Shown piece after piece: positions 37,385-47,680 of a DNA stretch of 64,000 nt (its first letter is position 1; every line of letters starts with the position of its first letter). Both the position numbers and the translations under genes were made by a program. The notes beneath the pieces were generated by a model. It searched no databases, was not told where the DNA came from, and saw nothing but the letters and a program-made list of their open reading frames with translations. The DNA comes from Myoxocephalus aenaeus (Eukaryota; Chordata; Actinopteri; Perciformes; Cottidae): the NCBI GenBank assembly GCA_038501785.1, contig JBAMJR010000051.1, positions 1,654,501-1,718,500 of the forward strand, written 5' to 3'.

Positions 37385-38408
37385 ATTTGTTTGATGCTCA
37401 CAAACATGTCTGCAATCATTTTTTTTTACACGTTGTACAAATTAAAAAGTCAGCCCACATTCAAACTGTAGTGGCACATTTAGCAAATAATGAACAATAC
37501 ATTACATAATTGGATTTGCCCGTTTTTACCAACACAGTGCCACATTACAGCTGACCTTGTGCTTAATAACATAATAATAGAGACATCCTTCACTTTGGAG
37601 TTATAGTTGGAAGAAACAAAACAGTTGTAACTGGAGCAGGCACAGTTGTAAATTAAAGGTCAAGGACAATTGTGCCTGAGATTTACTGGCTGAGACATAA
37701 AACTAATGCAATTTAGGTTGAACTGAAGTATAGAAGGCTACAAAAGCTGAATCCATGTTCCTATAAAACTCCAGGTCGATGTGACTTTGAGAGTGGTTTA
37801 AATCTACAAAACTACCTGTTGCACACGAGTTAATGCACGGTACTCATCGTGTGCGTGTTGTGACAGCTCGGATCAGCGTGAGGACAGCGGAAGCGTCGTT
37901 GCAGGACCTACCTTGACATGTTTTCCCGGTGCGGACGGTGCGTCTTCTCCAAACCTAGCTTGGTGAAAATCCCTATCAGTGCCATTATGGCCACGACCCC
38001 GCATATCACGTACACAATGAGGTTCGTCTTATCCTTCGCGGCGTCCTGCGTAACGTCCACTTTCGCCGGGGGTCTTCCCGTCATCATCCACGGCGGCGTG
38101 TCGTAGTTCTTACAGGTGGTCTGGTCCAGTCTGGAGCTTTTAAACGCGCAGCAAAACCTGAAGCCACAGGTGCCGCAGCAGTACAGGTAGCTGCCCGTCA
38201 GGCACACGAACGGCGGATCCCACTGGCCCATCACGTCGTAGTAGCCGCGGCACTTGTCCTCCACATGCGGGCTCTCTGTGACCCCGCTGTCCCTCTCCTT
38301 TGACTCGTTAAACCCGGTCACCAGCATGAAGTCGTCGACGGTCTGACCCGCGTTGCACACCATAACTTTCACCAGAAAGTACCCGAGCAGCAGCTCAGTG
38401 CCCCGCAT
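24055..38408 (-). CDS. shisa9: Shisa9 / CKAMP44, AMPA-receptor auxiliary protein (four coding exons)
   Basis: Single-pass membrane protein of the Shisa family that binds AMPA-type glutamate receptors at synapses and alters desensitisation and short-term plasticity. The coding exons 38408-37912, 35025-34919, 27307-27167 and 24437-24055 (497, 107, 141 and 383 bp) join in phase to give 375 residues plus a stop. In order they encode: a signal peptide (about 1-21); a sequon near 34; the Shisa cysteine-rich domain with Cys53, 69, 77, 78, 81, 86, 87 and 99 (CRGYYDVMGQWDPPF, CCGTCGFRFCC); a membrane segment (about 129-148, LIVYVICGVVAIMALIGIF); the juxtamembrane FTKLGLEKTHRPHRE; and a cytoplasmic tail with QHYENIQTR, NQMNNA, YEQQKPVKDLNKYATLKAV, AEKANDSFYS, AKQNG and the terminal PDZ ligand EVTV. 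Each matches Shisa9 better than Shisa6/7 as I recall them. Teleosts may have two copies, and I cannot say a or b. Confidence 0.95.
24438..27166 (-). other. shisa9 intron 3
   Basis: 2.7 kb of AT-rich sequence. It holds two adjacent hairpins near 26.9 kb and a short CA run, and no internal ORF that I would call an exon. Confidence 0.85.
26913..26984. repeat. Two adjacent hairpins in shisa9 intron 3
   Basis: The first has perfect 17-bp arms at 26913-26929 and 26936-26952 with a 6-base loop. The second has perfect 9-bp arms (tatacccac/gtgggtata) at 26959-26967 and 26976-26984. A further copy of the word gaagaaaatgtat occurs at 27006. This may be a remnant of a miniature inverted-repeat element. 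Confidence 0.75.
27167..27307 (-). CDS. shisa9: shisa9 coding exon 3
   Basis: 141 bp between acceptor CCTTTAG and donor GTAAGG. It encodes SNQMNNAAQAS, then PSPYEQQKPVKDLNKYATL and KAV. The YEQQ...LNKYA-LKAV block is a Shisa9 signature. Confidence 0.93.
27664..27700. repeat. Perfect 16-bp hairpin, 5-base loop
   Basis: Arms gggcatagatagaaaa (27664-27679) and ttttctatctatgccc (27685-27700) are exact reverse complements around the loop gataa. Confidence 0.9.
31215..31322. repeat. (TTTA)n(TA)n compound microsatellite
   Basis: About seven TTTA units lead into some 38 TA units in shisa9 intron 2. The TA tract can extrude a cruciform or hairpin and is likely to be length-variable. Confidence 0.95.
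32746..32794. repeat. (CA)n microsatellite
   Basis: A perfect dinucleotide tract of about 24 units in shisa9 intron 2. Confidence 0.95.
34919..35025 (-). CDS. shisa9: shisa9 coding exon 2 (juxtamembrane tail)
   Basis: 107 bp between acceptor TTTCCAG and donor GTAAGT. It encodes RALAHVIRHPASEHTDD, then GLGQHYENIQTRLTVNSL. It appears shorter than the mammalian counterpart, which as I recall carries extra residues before the QHYEN motif. Confidence 0.92.
35800..36300. repeat. Possible old non-autonomous repeat rich in attcc/ggaat
   Basis: Repeated 'attccaaat', 'attccg' words in the left half face 'ggaatatt' words in the right half, with several 'atgtaaac' words. This resembles decayed miniature elements of fish genomes. 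The boundaries and class are not determined. Confidence 0.3.
36938..37113. repeat. Dispersed teleost repeat ('gctgacgcttttatccaaag')
   Basis: The words 'tttagctgacgcttttatcc', 'gggacttaca', 'gtgtcttgctcaaggacaca' and 'ccactgagcc' in this order match a very common fish interspersed repeat. The class is not assigned from sequence alone. Confidence 0.55.
37297..37382. repeat. (GT)n microsatellite
   Basis: A perfect tract of about 43 units in shisa9 intron 1, about 530 bp from coding exon 1. Confidence 0.95.
37912..38408 (-). CDS. shisa9: shisa9 coding exon 1 (signal peptide, Cys-rich domain, membrane segment)
   Basis: Begins at ATG 38408 and ends after TCA AG with the donor GTAGGT (37911-37906), phase 2. 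It contains the whole extracellular part, the membrane span and the start of the tail (HRPHRENMS). The surrounding sequence is GC-rich and CpG-rich, as expected of a promoter-proximal exon. Confidence 0.95.
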
Positions 38409-38721
38409 CGTTGCTCACTTTGTAGCCCGCTCTTGACGCCCTGAGACGCGCTCACAAGCCCGGGCGCATCTTCCGAAGAGACGAGACACTGCCATGCGTA
38501 AATGGATTTAGGCTGATTCCAACTTCCATGCGTAAAAGCACAGTGCGCCCCTGTACTTTGATCTGCTTGAAGAAGAAGGAAAAAAACAAGTATTGTTTAA
38601 ATATATAGGCAGGGCTCTTTCCAAAAGGACAGGTCTACTGTAGTAAATAGTTGGAGAGAGGCAGCAACACTGAAGAGGTGTGTGCACCTGTCTGTACTGG
38701 AGGGTGTCAGACACCTCTGAG

Positions 38722-38726
<5 letters not shown>

Positions 38727-38792
<66 letters not shown>
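38727..38792. repeat. (AG)n polypurine tract upstream of shisa9
   Basis: About 33 perfect AG units, 320-385 bp upstream of the shisa9 start codon. A mirror-symmetric polypurine tract of this length can form triplex DNA. Any promoter effect is an inference. Confidence 0.95.
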
Positions 38793-38794
<2 letters not shown>

Positions 38795-38799
38795 ATACA

Positions 38800-40640
38800 A
38801 TTGTAATCATTATTGATCCAAAACACCTCAATAACAAAATTCAAAACACAGTGATTAAAAAAATGTAACGTAAAAAGACAAGCTCGATAATAATGTGCTT
38901 AAGAGGGACTGACTGAGTTTTTTGAAACAAGTATATTTTGCCTGTGGATTCATTAATTGCAGAATGGCACACGTAACAAGGCATTGCTCTGCTCTCTGAC
39001 ATCTTCCAGGATATTCCGTGTGACACTTGTTTGGCTTGAGACAAGTGATGATGATGTCTATCCATCTGAACGTCTGTCTTTGGTTCACAGGAAAAAATTA
39101 TCACACTGAGGAAGTTATTACTTTCTGGAAGTCAATATAATGAGAATATGTTAAAGCATAACAGCTTAATTCAAGCTTTAGCCCTTCTGGCCTCTGTTAT
39201 TATCACCTCTCCCACACAATATTCTATATACAATATGATGATACAAAGTGACATCGAAGCAAACTCCCAACAAGGATACAGTTCTGAAGAGGATTCATCT
39301 TTGCAATTCTTTAGACGGGTCAAATAAAATACCTTGAGTAGAACATATGCACAAAAGGATCATGTAATGATACTATGTTGGTCAAGCTTAATTTAAATGT
39401 ACTCTCAGCCTGGTTTGTACGCATGACTCATACACCAACTGGTACACTACAGGCCTTGAATCTTGTTGTTCTCGAAATGAAAATAAGCCCTGACTATTAT
39501 AACGGCCAGTAAAATGTATTTATGTAATCATTATCTCTGGATTAGAGTTTGATTAACCTTACAGATGTCCTGTCTAATGTACTGTTATCAAATGCAGAGC
39601 ACTTTATTCCAATGTTCATTAGACTGTTCATATGTCAACGATGCACCTTCAGCTATTAATTACTGACCATTTACAAACAGTAACAGATGATGAAGGGGCC
39701 TTGACGAGCACGGATCTGCCAAAAAAAAGACAGCTATTTATTTTTAGAGAAACCTTTTTATCTAAAATTAGGATTAGTGGAAGGAGGCTCACCATCTGCC
39801 ACTTGAGAAATCTTGCTCTTTTTTGTTTGTTTGATGTTGAATCGTCTTAGCCATGGGAGGCTACTGTTATTTACAATCGTCAGGGGAGTTTTTTCTTGCC
39901 TTGTCTTTGTGCTTCTTTAAAGTTCACTATAAATAATTTGCACAACCCCCAAAGAAGAAACTTCAGAGTTCCTGTTAAAGTCAAAACACTACAGCTTTAT
40001 TAGGACCAGATAAACTCCAGATGATGACATTTCATTTTAATGTCCGATTGTTTAAAAAAAAAAAAAAAGTAAATAGCTGCCAAATGCAACCGACACATTA
40101 TAGTTTGGTTCCTGTTTATGCCCTCCACCAGTTGGTATTCTAGCTGTGGGGCTGCTCGGTGTCATTGACACCCTCTTGTTGATGAGTCACCGTGTTCATG
40201 AATCATACAGTGAAGTTAACACAACTTTTGTTCTTGTGTAAAAATAAGATAAAACATATTTGGGGCTAATTTTCAACTCTTTCAAGTCTTGTTTTTGAAA
40301 CAGGAACAAGTGATATGTCCACAGGACAACTCTGGGAGGCCAGTAATCAGTTCGTGCTTCTGGGCTCCTGCGTAACTATAACTGGAAAAACGAGTGGCGC
40401 AAGTCAATCCGAGCGATGCTTTGGGTGGGAGCAGGTGGGAGCAGGTGGGAAGGAGAGTGGGTTGTAATTCTGCGTCTGATTTGATTCTGCACACATTGTG
40501 GAATTTGAATGTGATCCCTCTCTGTTAAAATTTGAGCAATGCAACTGTCCTGCCCCTGGCCACCTGCATGGATACTGTGACAGGATAACCTTTCTTCTTA
40601 AAGATTGAAAAAACATAAAAAGAAGATTGCCAATGTTGAT
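38800..40640. other. Upstream flank of shisa9, no gene recognised
   Basis: AT-rich sequence with only short uninformative ORFs. No repeat family or exon was recognised. Confidence 0.5.
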
Positions 40641-40644
40641 ATTT

Positions 40645-40935
40645 GAATGGTAAATGGACTGTATTGATTTAGCACTTTTCTAGCTTAGCGACCATTTAAA
40701 CCGCTTTACAACACAAGCCTTCACTCCTTTTCACACACATTCATACACTGCTTGCTGAGACGGCCTACAAGGCGCCACCTGCTCATCAGGAGCAATATAC
40801 ATTCACACACAACACACCACCGATGGCACAACCTCAGTAGTAATTTGGGGTTCAGTATCTTGCCCAAGGACACTTTGATAGACTGCAGGGGAGAATCACC
40901 AACGTTCTGCTTAGTGGACGGGGCTCTCCCTCCAA
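40645..40935. repeat. Dispersed teleost repeat ('aatggtaaatggactgta' type)
   Basis: The order 'tggtaaatggactgtattga', 'tagcacttttctag', 'accgctttacaacaca', 'cacacattcatac', 'ttgcccaaggacacttt' matches a widely dispersed fish repeat, usually classed as a non-autonomous element. This copy is decayed. Confidence 0.6.
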
Positions 40936-42099
40936 GATCCATATTCTCTCGTGTTGTATTCTTAAAGCAGGCTCCTTGATTCTACTTTCAGGTATGTATG
41001 GAGCCAGGGATCTGGTCAACTACATTATGGTACAGTGGCATATGTAAAGAAATGCACAGCAAGGTGTCAATATACTAAAGTGGTTTTGATGCTGCCTCTT
41101 AAAAATGGAAAAAAACTGCATATTCATACTTAAACTTTTTTGTGACACAGGTTTTGATCTGCTCTTGAATTGTTCCTGATAGATCTGCTCTGTGTCTCCT
41201 TGTGTTCTTTTTATAAGTCCAGTCTAGTCAAATCTGACTCTGCTCATTAGGGCTCTATATTTATCTGTTCTTTTTAAGCAAATGCTTCTTCATATCATTT
41301 TAACATCGGCGTTTTGAACAGGTTGAAGGGAATCATATTTCAAAAGTGTGCTGATTAAAATCCACATTTGCTTCCTTCAATACTAAATCCTGCTATTCAA
41401 GAAATACATTGTTATTAGGTTTTCTCTGTACAGTACAATGATGTTTTCAACAAAAATCTAAGTATTAATAACATTAGTAAAACCTGTTCCATCCGATAAC
41501 CCCCCACAGTCATCCTTTAATCGGCAAATATTTCGTCCATTGCTTTCGTCCATTGTTTTTAGGGGACATTTCATGTCAATGTGCTGTTGAGTCATATAAG
41601 CTACTTTGCCTTCATTTATCATCATTTAGTTCATCAGATGAAATATTTCTTGTTTCTTCAATCTGTGACCAATCTCATCATCATTTGCATTTTCTGGTGA
41701 AAGTGACCCATATTTGATGTTTTGCAAGATACTTGTTTGCAGCTCAATTTCAACATAGTTTTCATGAACAAGGTTGTGAAATCAGTATAAAGCGTGAGTG
41801 GCATGCAGTCTTTTTTTCATGTGACCCCAAGTTGTATGGCCTCTGCTCACAGCTGGAAGAGTTATTCATTCCGGCGTGGCTTGAAGCTTTCCACTTCAAA
41901 GTGAGACACACAATCAAATAGACATGACCTTCTAATTTGACTTTCTCAACTGTGGTTTCTTTTCATCTCCATATTCTCTTGATACTGTATGAACTGCTTA
42001 TTGCTCTAATATGAGACAACATGTGGGTGAGTCTTAGTGGGAGATGGATACTATTATGAATAAAGAGGCAGAAGAAAAGGTACAATCTTCTTGCACTGG

Positions 42100-42405
42100 A
42101 CTGATTGAAACCAGTAGGGTAGATTCTCTCAACTTGACTCCAGACTCTGCCCGGCCAAGAAATAGTCCCCTGTAAACCCACAACGTGTTGTACGGATTAA
42201 ACAAACAAGATAAAACACGTTCATTAGTTAGCTGTAGAAGTGCTTGAAGGGGAAGTTTGTTACCTTTGGGCTCTCCGTTTCCTCCTGTTTCCACTCTCTA
42301 TGCTAAGCTAAGCTAACCGACTGCTGGCATATCAATCTTCTCATCTAACTCTTGGCAAGAAAGCAAACAGGTGAATCCCCCATACAAACTGTTCCTTTAA
42401 ATCTC
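42100..42405. repeat. Dispersed teleost repeat ('tgctaagctaagctaaccg' type)
   Basis: The words 'tctatgctaagctaagctaa', 'atcttctcatctaactcttg', 'gcaagaaagcaaac' and 'caaactgttccttta' occur in the order known from a common percomorph interspersed repeat. The class is not assigned. Confidence 0.55.
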
Positions 42406-45400
42406 AACAGTGTGGAGCTTTATATTGAACTAATGAAAATATATGGTAATTAGTTCACAGACAGATACAGGCTGCAGAGTTAATTTACTGCTATAAAGCA
42501 AACAATAACGTTTGATCCCTGGTGCACCTTTCAGCAGCATGGTAATGTTAGAGCAAAACATCTGAAGGTTTATCTCGATCATTGAGACATCTGGAGAAAA
42601 TCACTGGATCTGAGTATTACATCAAATTCAAGTAAAGGGTTGGCTTGTAAGATGGAGTGATGTACTTTTCCATGACTAGAAATAGCTGACAACACTGAAA
42701 CTAAAATTGGGCGAGATATGCAACATCTCCAACGCATCGAGCTGAGCCTTTAAGTAATTTGTAGTCAAAGTAGGCCAGTCGTGGAAACCGTTCGTCCGTA
42801 TTCAATCGCCGCTTCCCTTTGTCTTCTTCTTCCTCTTCCACACAATCGAGAGGCTGAAGAGTGCAGAGAAATGTTGTCATGGTTACAGAAGAAATAGCTA
42901 GGATGACCATGAGTTAGACAGAGCTGATAGCACGCTGTACTGTGCAAAGTATTTCATGACCCAATGCTACAGCGGCAGGATATTATTTTGAGATTTCCTA
43001 CCGATAATTGAGTGGCTGATGTGAGATTGTAGTATGAGCTTCAAGAGCACTACTCTGTTGGAAACTGGCTTTGCTGCGTTAATACATTTTGCTATGGCTG
43101 TTAAATATGCATTTGGCAAAGCACCATCATTTGGTTCGTTTTCACTGGAGCTACTGCTGTCTGAGTGGCCTATTTCCCCCAAATCGTTTCTTCTTTTTGT
43201 CTCCTGAAAATTGAGTTTAGACTGGCTGAGAAAAAAAGCATAACATTTTTTTTTATTGTGTAGACTAAACAACTCAGTAAATGGACTGCTCACAATGGGT
43301 CCAAAGCACTTTTCAGATTTAGCTCTGATAGCTTTCTGTGGTCAAGACAAACCTTTGAAACTGAGCGTGTGAAATTGTGTCTTTTAGAAAAGTCTTCTCA
43401 AAGCAGAAAGAAGCTGAACGAAATGTGATTAGTTAAGCACTCAGCTCCATGGTTTAAGATGAAGTGGACATTTGTGTTTTGATGATACATTCTTCTTTAG
43501 AATACTAACTCATATTGCACGAGCAGCATAGAACTGTTGAGCAGATTAGTATTTAAGCTTTCATAATGTTTCAGATAATTGGTATATTTTTCTCTGCAGC
43601 TCTTTTGAGAGTTCATTGTCACGGACACTAACATATTGATCATTCTCAGTCGCCGAGGCAGCCACTGACATACCTACAGGCAGAGCCATCTTTTTTTTTG
43701 TCTGACTGGCCCATAAAACGGGTACATTGGCCCCTTGTTGTTGTTGTTGTTTTCCTAATTTAAGACTGGGCTGATGATGACTGAGAACTGTCTCAGACAT
43801 GCTCTCACTTGCTCTTTGGATGCGTGTAACCTGCCAATTAGAGAGTGGAGAGTCCTCTTTAGTGTTTGACAAATATTAGCAAAATAATTGATACAAAAAA
43901 AACATATCAGGAATTGCATTGATTGCACAGACAGGGGACTTCTGGAAAACACTGGTGGCAGCAGCTTGACGATAGCTCAGTCAGCTTAAAAAAGTCCACT
44001 AAAAGCGCTGTGTGTTTCATAAACGCCACACAGACGTTTATGGGCTTAATGCAGTGGTTCCCAAAGCATTTCAGCCAAGACAGATCTTCTTTTTTTTTTG
44101 TCCCAGTCCAACCCTGCCTGTCTGCTTATTATTCTGACAACGAGTGAGAAAGACTTCATAATACCTGACTCCTCTATAGCTGGAAATAGCCACTGGAAAG
44201 ACTTCAAACTCTGAAGAATGTAAGAGGAACTTGTTATTTTAGAAAGAAATGGCTATTTTAGAAACATGTCTCTTCTCTTCATTTACTTATTGTTTTGTCT
44301 GTAAGTGAATGTATTTCTGCTATTGTGGTCAAGTCTCTCTTAGAAAAGATGCCAACTGGACAAGACTGATTCATACTCAAAATAACGGTGATCTGTCATT
44401 GATCACATATCAATCATCATGTCTAATTTTTCTTTTTAACCTTTAACAAAGAAGATTATGTCTGGTTTTACACTTACCTCTTCTTCAATATTTTGATAAA
44501 CTTTCTCCTGATGAGGTGTTGTAGTAGTATACCGTGACCTGCTGTTACAGACTCTTTCCTTGGTGCCTGCACGGCCGCCCCGGATGTACTGTTATAATTC
44601 AGTGCAAAAAGAAAAACAAATTGACTTACAAAAAAAAACCAATCCATGCAATATATGATCACCAGGATCAAACACAAACTGGTGATCCCAAAGTGTGAAG
44701 AAAGAGCCCAAAAGGAAGCCCAAAATTCTGTAACCAAAACAATGAAACATAATGAATAAGGATGCTTCCATTCCTCAAAGACGAGCGAAATTAAAATAAT
44801 AATATAATACATACAAATTTAAACAAGATTTATCCCATTGTTGTGGGAAATCAGACCGGTTCTGATCTCAATTCTGATCTAGATTCCTTTTAAAGGGCTA
44901 CTGTTCAAACAGATGAATTACAGATACCTGGGGAGTACGATAGATTACAAACAAAAAGAACAACAACAACAATGTGGCATGTAACTACATAATTCTATTA
45001 GTCCTCCTCTTTCTCTCACAAACGAGATTCAACAGCTCCCCAACATTTTGTCTGCTTAAAGTCAGGTTATCCTGCTCCACAGAGAGCAGTGGAAGCAGCG
45101 ATGCCTGGCAGTAGATACCTAACAGCCCATTCAGGACCCCATCAGAGCCTCCTTTCATTTCCCTCAGTCAGCTGCGGAGCGACAGGGGGGTGGCTGCCTC
45201 GCGCCCAAGTTGGCCACCGTCGTGCCAAAGTCTCTCGTGGAATGCCAGGCTCATTATAGCGAGATGAGAGTTCATTTCTCCTCTAACTATGTGAGCTTCA
45301 CAGGGGATAATGAGCCTCCTGACCACTGAGAGTAAAATGCTTGTCTGGCTCATTCTGTCCGTCTACTTCCAGCAGGGGAGATTCACTTCTCGCTGTTTTT

Positions 45401-46246
45401 TCACATGCAATTCCATCATTACGATGCAAATCTACTGGCACGTCGCACTTAACTTGCTAGTTTTATGGCTTTAAAATATGTGTTATACAATGTCATATGT
45501 GTCTGTCAAATGTGACAAGGTTAATTATATCACATCTTGATTGCATGTTGTTATTAAGTATTTCCCCAAAAGCACAATTAAACGCTTTGAAATGGACAGA
45601 CCAAGAATGGAAACTCAATTTCTAATCTATTTTTAAATCTATGTACATTTTAGTATTGCACTGCTACTTTTTGAGAAGACTATTGGTTTTACATTTTGTA
45701 ACTATTAGACAGTACGTTACAAGGTCACGGATGACAACAATGACTGACTTCCATTTCAAGAATCACTGCTGTTGGTGGTTATTTTCAGATGTCATTGAGT
45801 ATTCACCTTGCCTTTCAAAAACTCTCTTGCTGCAGGCAATGCATTATGTGTGAGAGACCCAGATATGAGGGTCTGTGGGGGGGCCGTAATGCTTTTGGTG
45901 CTGGGAACATTAGCTGCTCGGAGGGGAAAAGAAACTGTGGACCTGCCACAGCAGAGATATCCAGAATTGGGCTGCCAGCCTTGGCACATAGCCCAGAAAA
46001 TTGTGACTTAACTGTAGCAATAATGTTTGGATGTCCGTCCAGTCCGTCCGTCCAGTCCGAGCTCCCAGGTGAGCCAATCCACAAAATACCATTACTATGT
46101 TCACTGAGCTTGTAGCTTCTTTGATTATTTTTACCAGCTTTCAAAGCACAAGCGTAAAAAAACATTTTGATACGACTAAAAAACAACGTTGCCACAAATA
46201 ACAGGCACTGTGTTGCTCAAGGGGCCGCGATGTTTCATTCATATAA
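42406..46246. other. Intergenic, no gene recognised
   Basis: Only short or compositionally random ORFs, with a (TTG)5 run at about 43.74 kb. I found no exon or structured element that I can support. Confidence 0.5.
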
Positions 46247-46792
46247 ACACTACCGTTCAAAAGTTTGGGGTCACTTAGAAATTTCCTTATTTTTCAAAGA
46301 AAAGCACTGTTTTTTTCAATGGAGATAACATTAAATTAATCAGAAATACACTATACATTGTTAATGTGGTAAATGACTATTCTAGGTGGAAACGTCTGTT
46401 TTTTTAATGAAATATCTACATATGTGTATAGAGGCCCATTTCCAGCAACTATCACTCCAGTATTCTAATGGTACATTATGTTTGCTAATCGCATAGAAGA
46501 CTAATGGATGATTATAAAACCCTTGAAAACCCTTGTGCAATTATGTTAGCACAGCTTAAAACAGTTATGCTGGTTAGATAAGCTATAGAACTAGCCTTCC
46601 TTTGAGCTAGTTGAGTATCTGGAGCATCACATTTGTGGGTTCGATTATACTCTCTAAATGGCCAGAAAAAGAACTTTCATGTGAAACTCGCCAGTCTGTT
46701 CTTGTTCTTAGAAATGAAGGCTATTTCATGCCAGAAATTGCGAAGAAACTGAAAATTTGTCTGGGTGACCCCAAACTTTTGAACGGTAGTGT
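46247..46792. mobile_element. Non-autonomous Tc1/mariner-like element with 28-bp inverted repeats
   Basis: Perfect 28-bp terminal inverted repeats lie at 46247-46274 (acactaccgttcaaaag...) and 46765-46792 (...gaacggtagtgt). If the termini are set one base inward, the right flank is the expected TA, while the left reads AA, presumably mutated. Near the right end the plus strand reads ETRQSVLVLRNEGYFMPEIA then KKLKI, like the first helix-turn-helix of a Tc1 transposase. The catalytic domain is absent, so this is an internally deleted derivative of 546 bp. Confidence 0.88.
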
Positions 46793-47602
46793 AACTTCCA
46801 TATGAACAATTATAGCACAAAAATTAAAGGCTAAATTATTTAAGAACTAAATCTCGTCAGCAAAAGAAATATAGAAATATGTTTATAATTCTATAATAAA
46901 CAATACAAATTATTCTAAGGTAGTACTATTGAACCAACCAATGTTGTTTAAATAATCTATAACTGGACTTCCCCATTGCCAGAGTTTTTTATAGCTCAAC
47001 TATTCAATTATTCACCCACCATTTTGATAATTTATTGTCGGTTTGAGAATTTTTTGAAAGGAAAAAAAGAATTATCTTTAAAAATTAGTTAAGTTAAAAT
47101 TCTCTGATTCCAGGTTCCTAAATTTGAATATTTTCTAGTTTCTTTACTCCTCTGAATATCTTTGGGTTGAGGACAAAATAACATGCTAGCAAATAACAAT
47201 AACATTTGAGGACGTCATCTTCGGCTTTGGGAAAAACTGACAAACATTGTTCACAGTTTTCTGACATTTTATCGAGAAAATAACGAATCGATTAATCGAG
47301 AAAATAATTGACTAATAAATTGACGGTGAAAATAATAGTTATTTGCCGTACTTGGCTTCTGCTACAACACTGTGTTGATAATGTGACCTTGACTGGTGTC
47401 CTGTACGAGTCTACTGTGGGCTGTTCAGTGGAGACCTCGGTCTAGAAAAGACATCAGTGAGAGCTTCAGCTGCATGGGTCTCCTGTGCAATGTAATATGA
47501 AACAGTATTCTTCGATCAGGCCTATTTTCAGCCCACACATTTTGCTGGAGCAAAGCTGATCTCCCTGACATGCACTCTGGGAGGATTGGCAGGAGTGACA
47601 CA

Positions 47603-47680
<78 letters not shown>

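Larger units (their letters stand above)
35026..37911 (-). other. shisa9 intron 1
   Basis: 2.9 kb with a short CA run (35544-35560), a region rich in attcc/ggaat words (35.8-36.3 kb), a dispersed repeat (36.94-37.11 kb) and a long GT tract. No internal exon was recognised. Confidence 0.85.

Noticed and set aside
37265..37509. Cys-Val and Thr-His repeat ORFs at CA/GT microsatellites (also 32.6, 47.5 kb)
   Set aside because: Translations of dinucleotide repeats, not genes.
46028..46066. Repeated 'gtccgtccagtccgtccg' words
   Set aside because: A short local simple-sequence expansion. There are no spacers of regular length, so this is not an array of any functional kind. No CRISPR is expected or seen in this vertebrate DNA.
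46636..46650. tRNA B-box-like word 'gggttcgatt'
   Set aside because: It lies inside the Tc1-like element and no cloverleaf or A box is found around it. No tRNA gene was recognised anywhere in the window.
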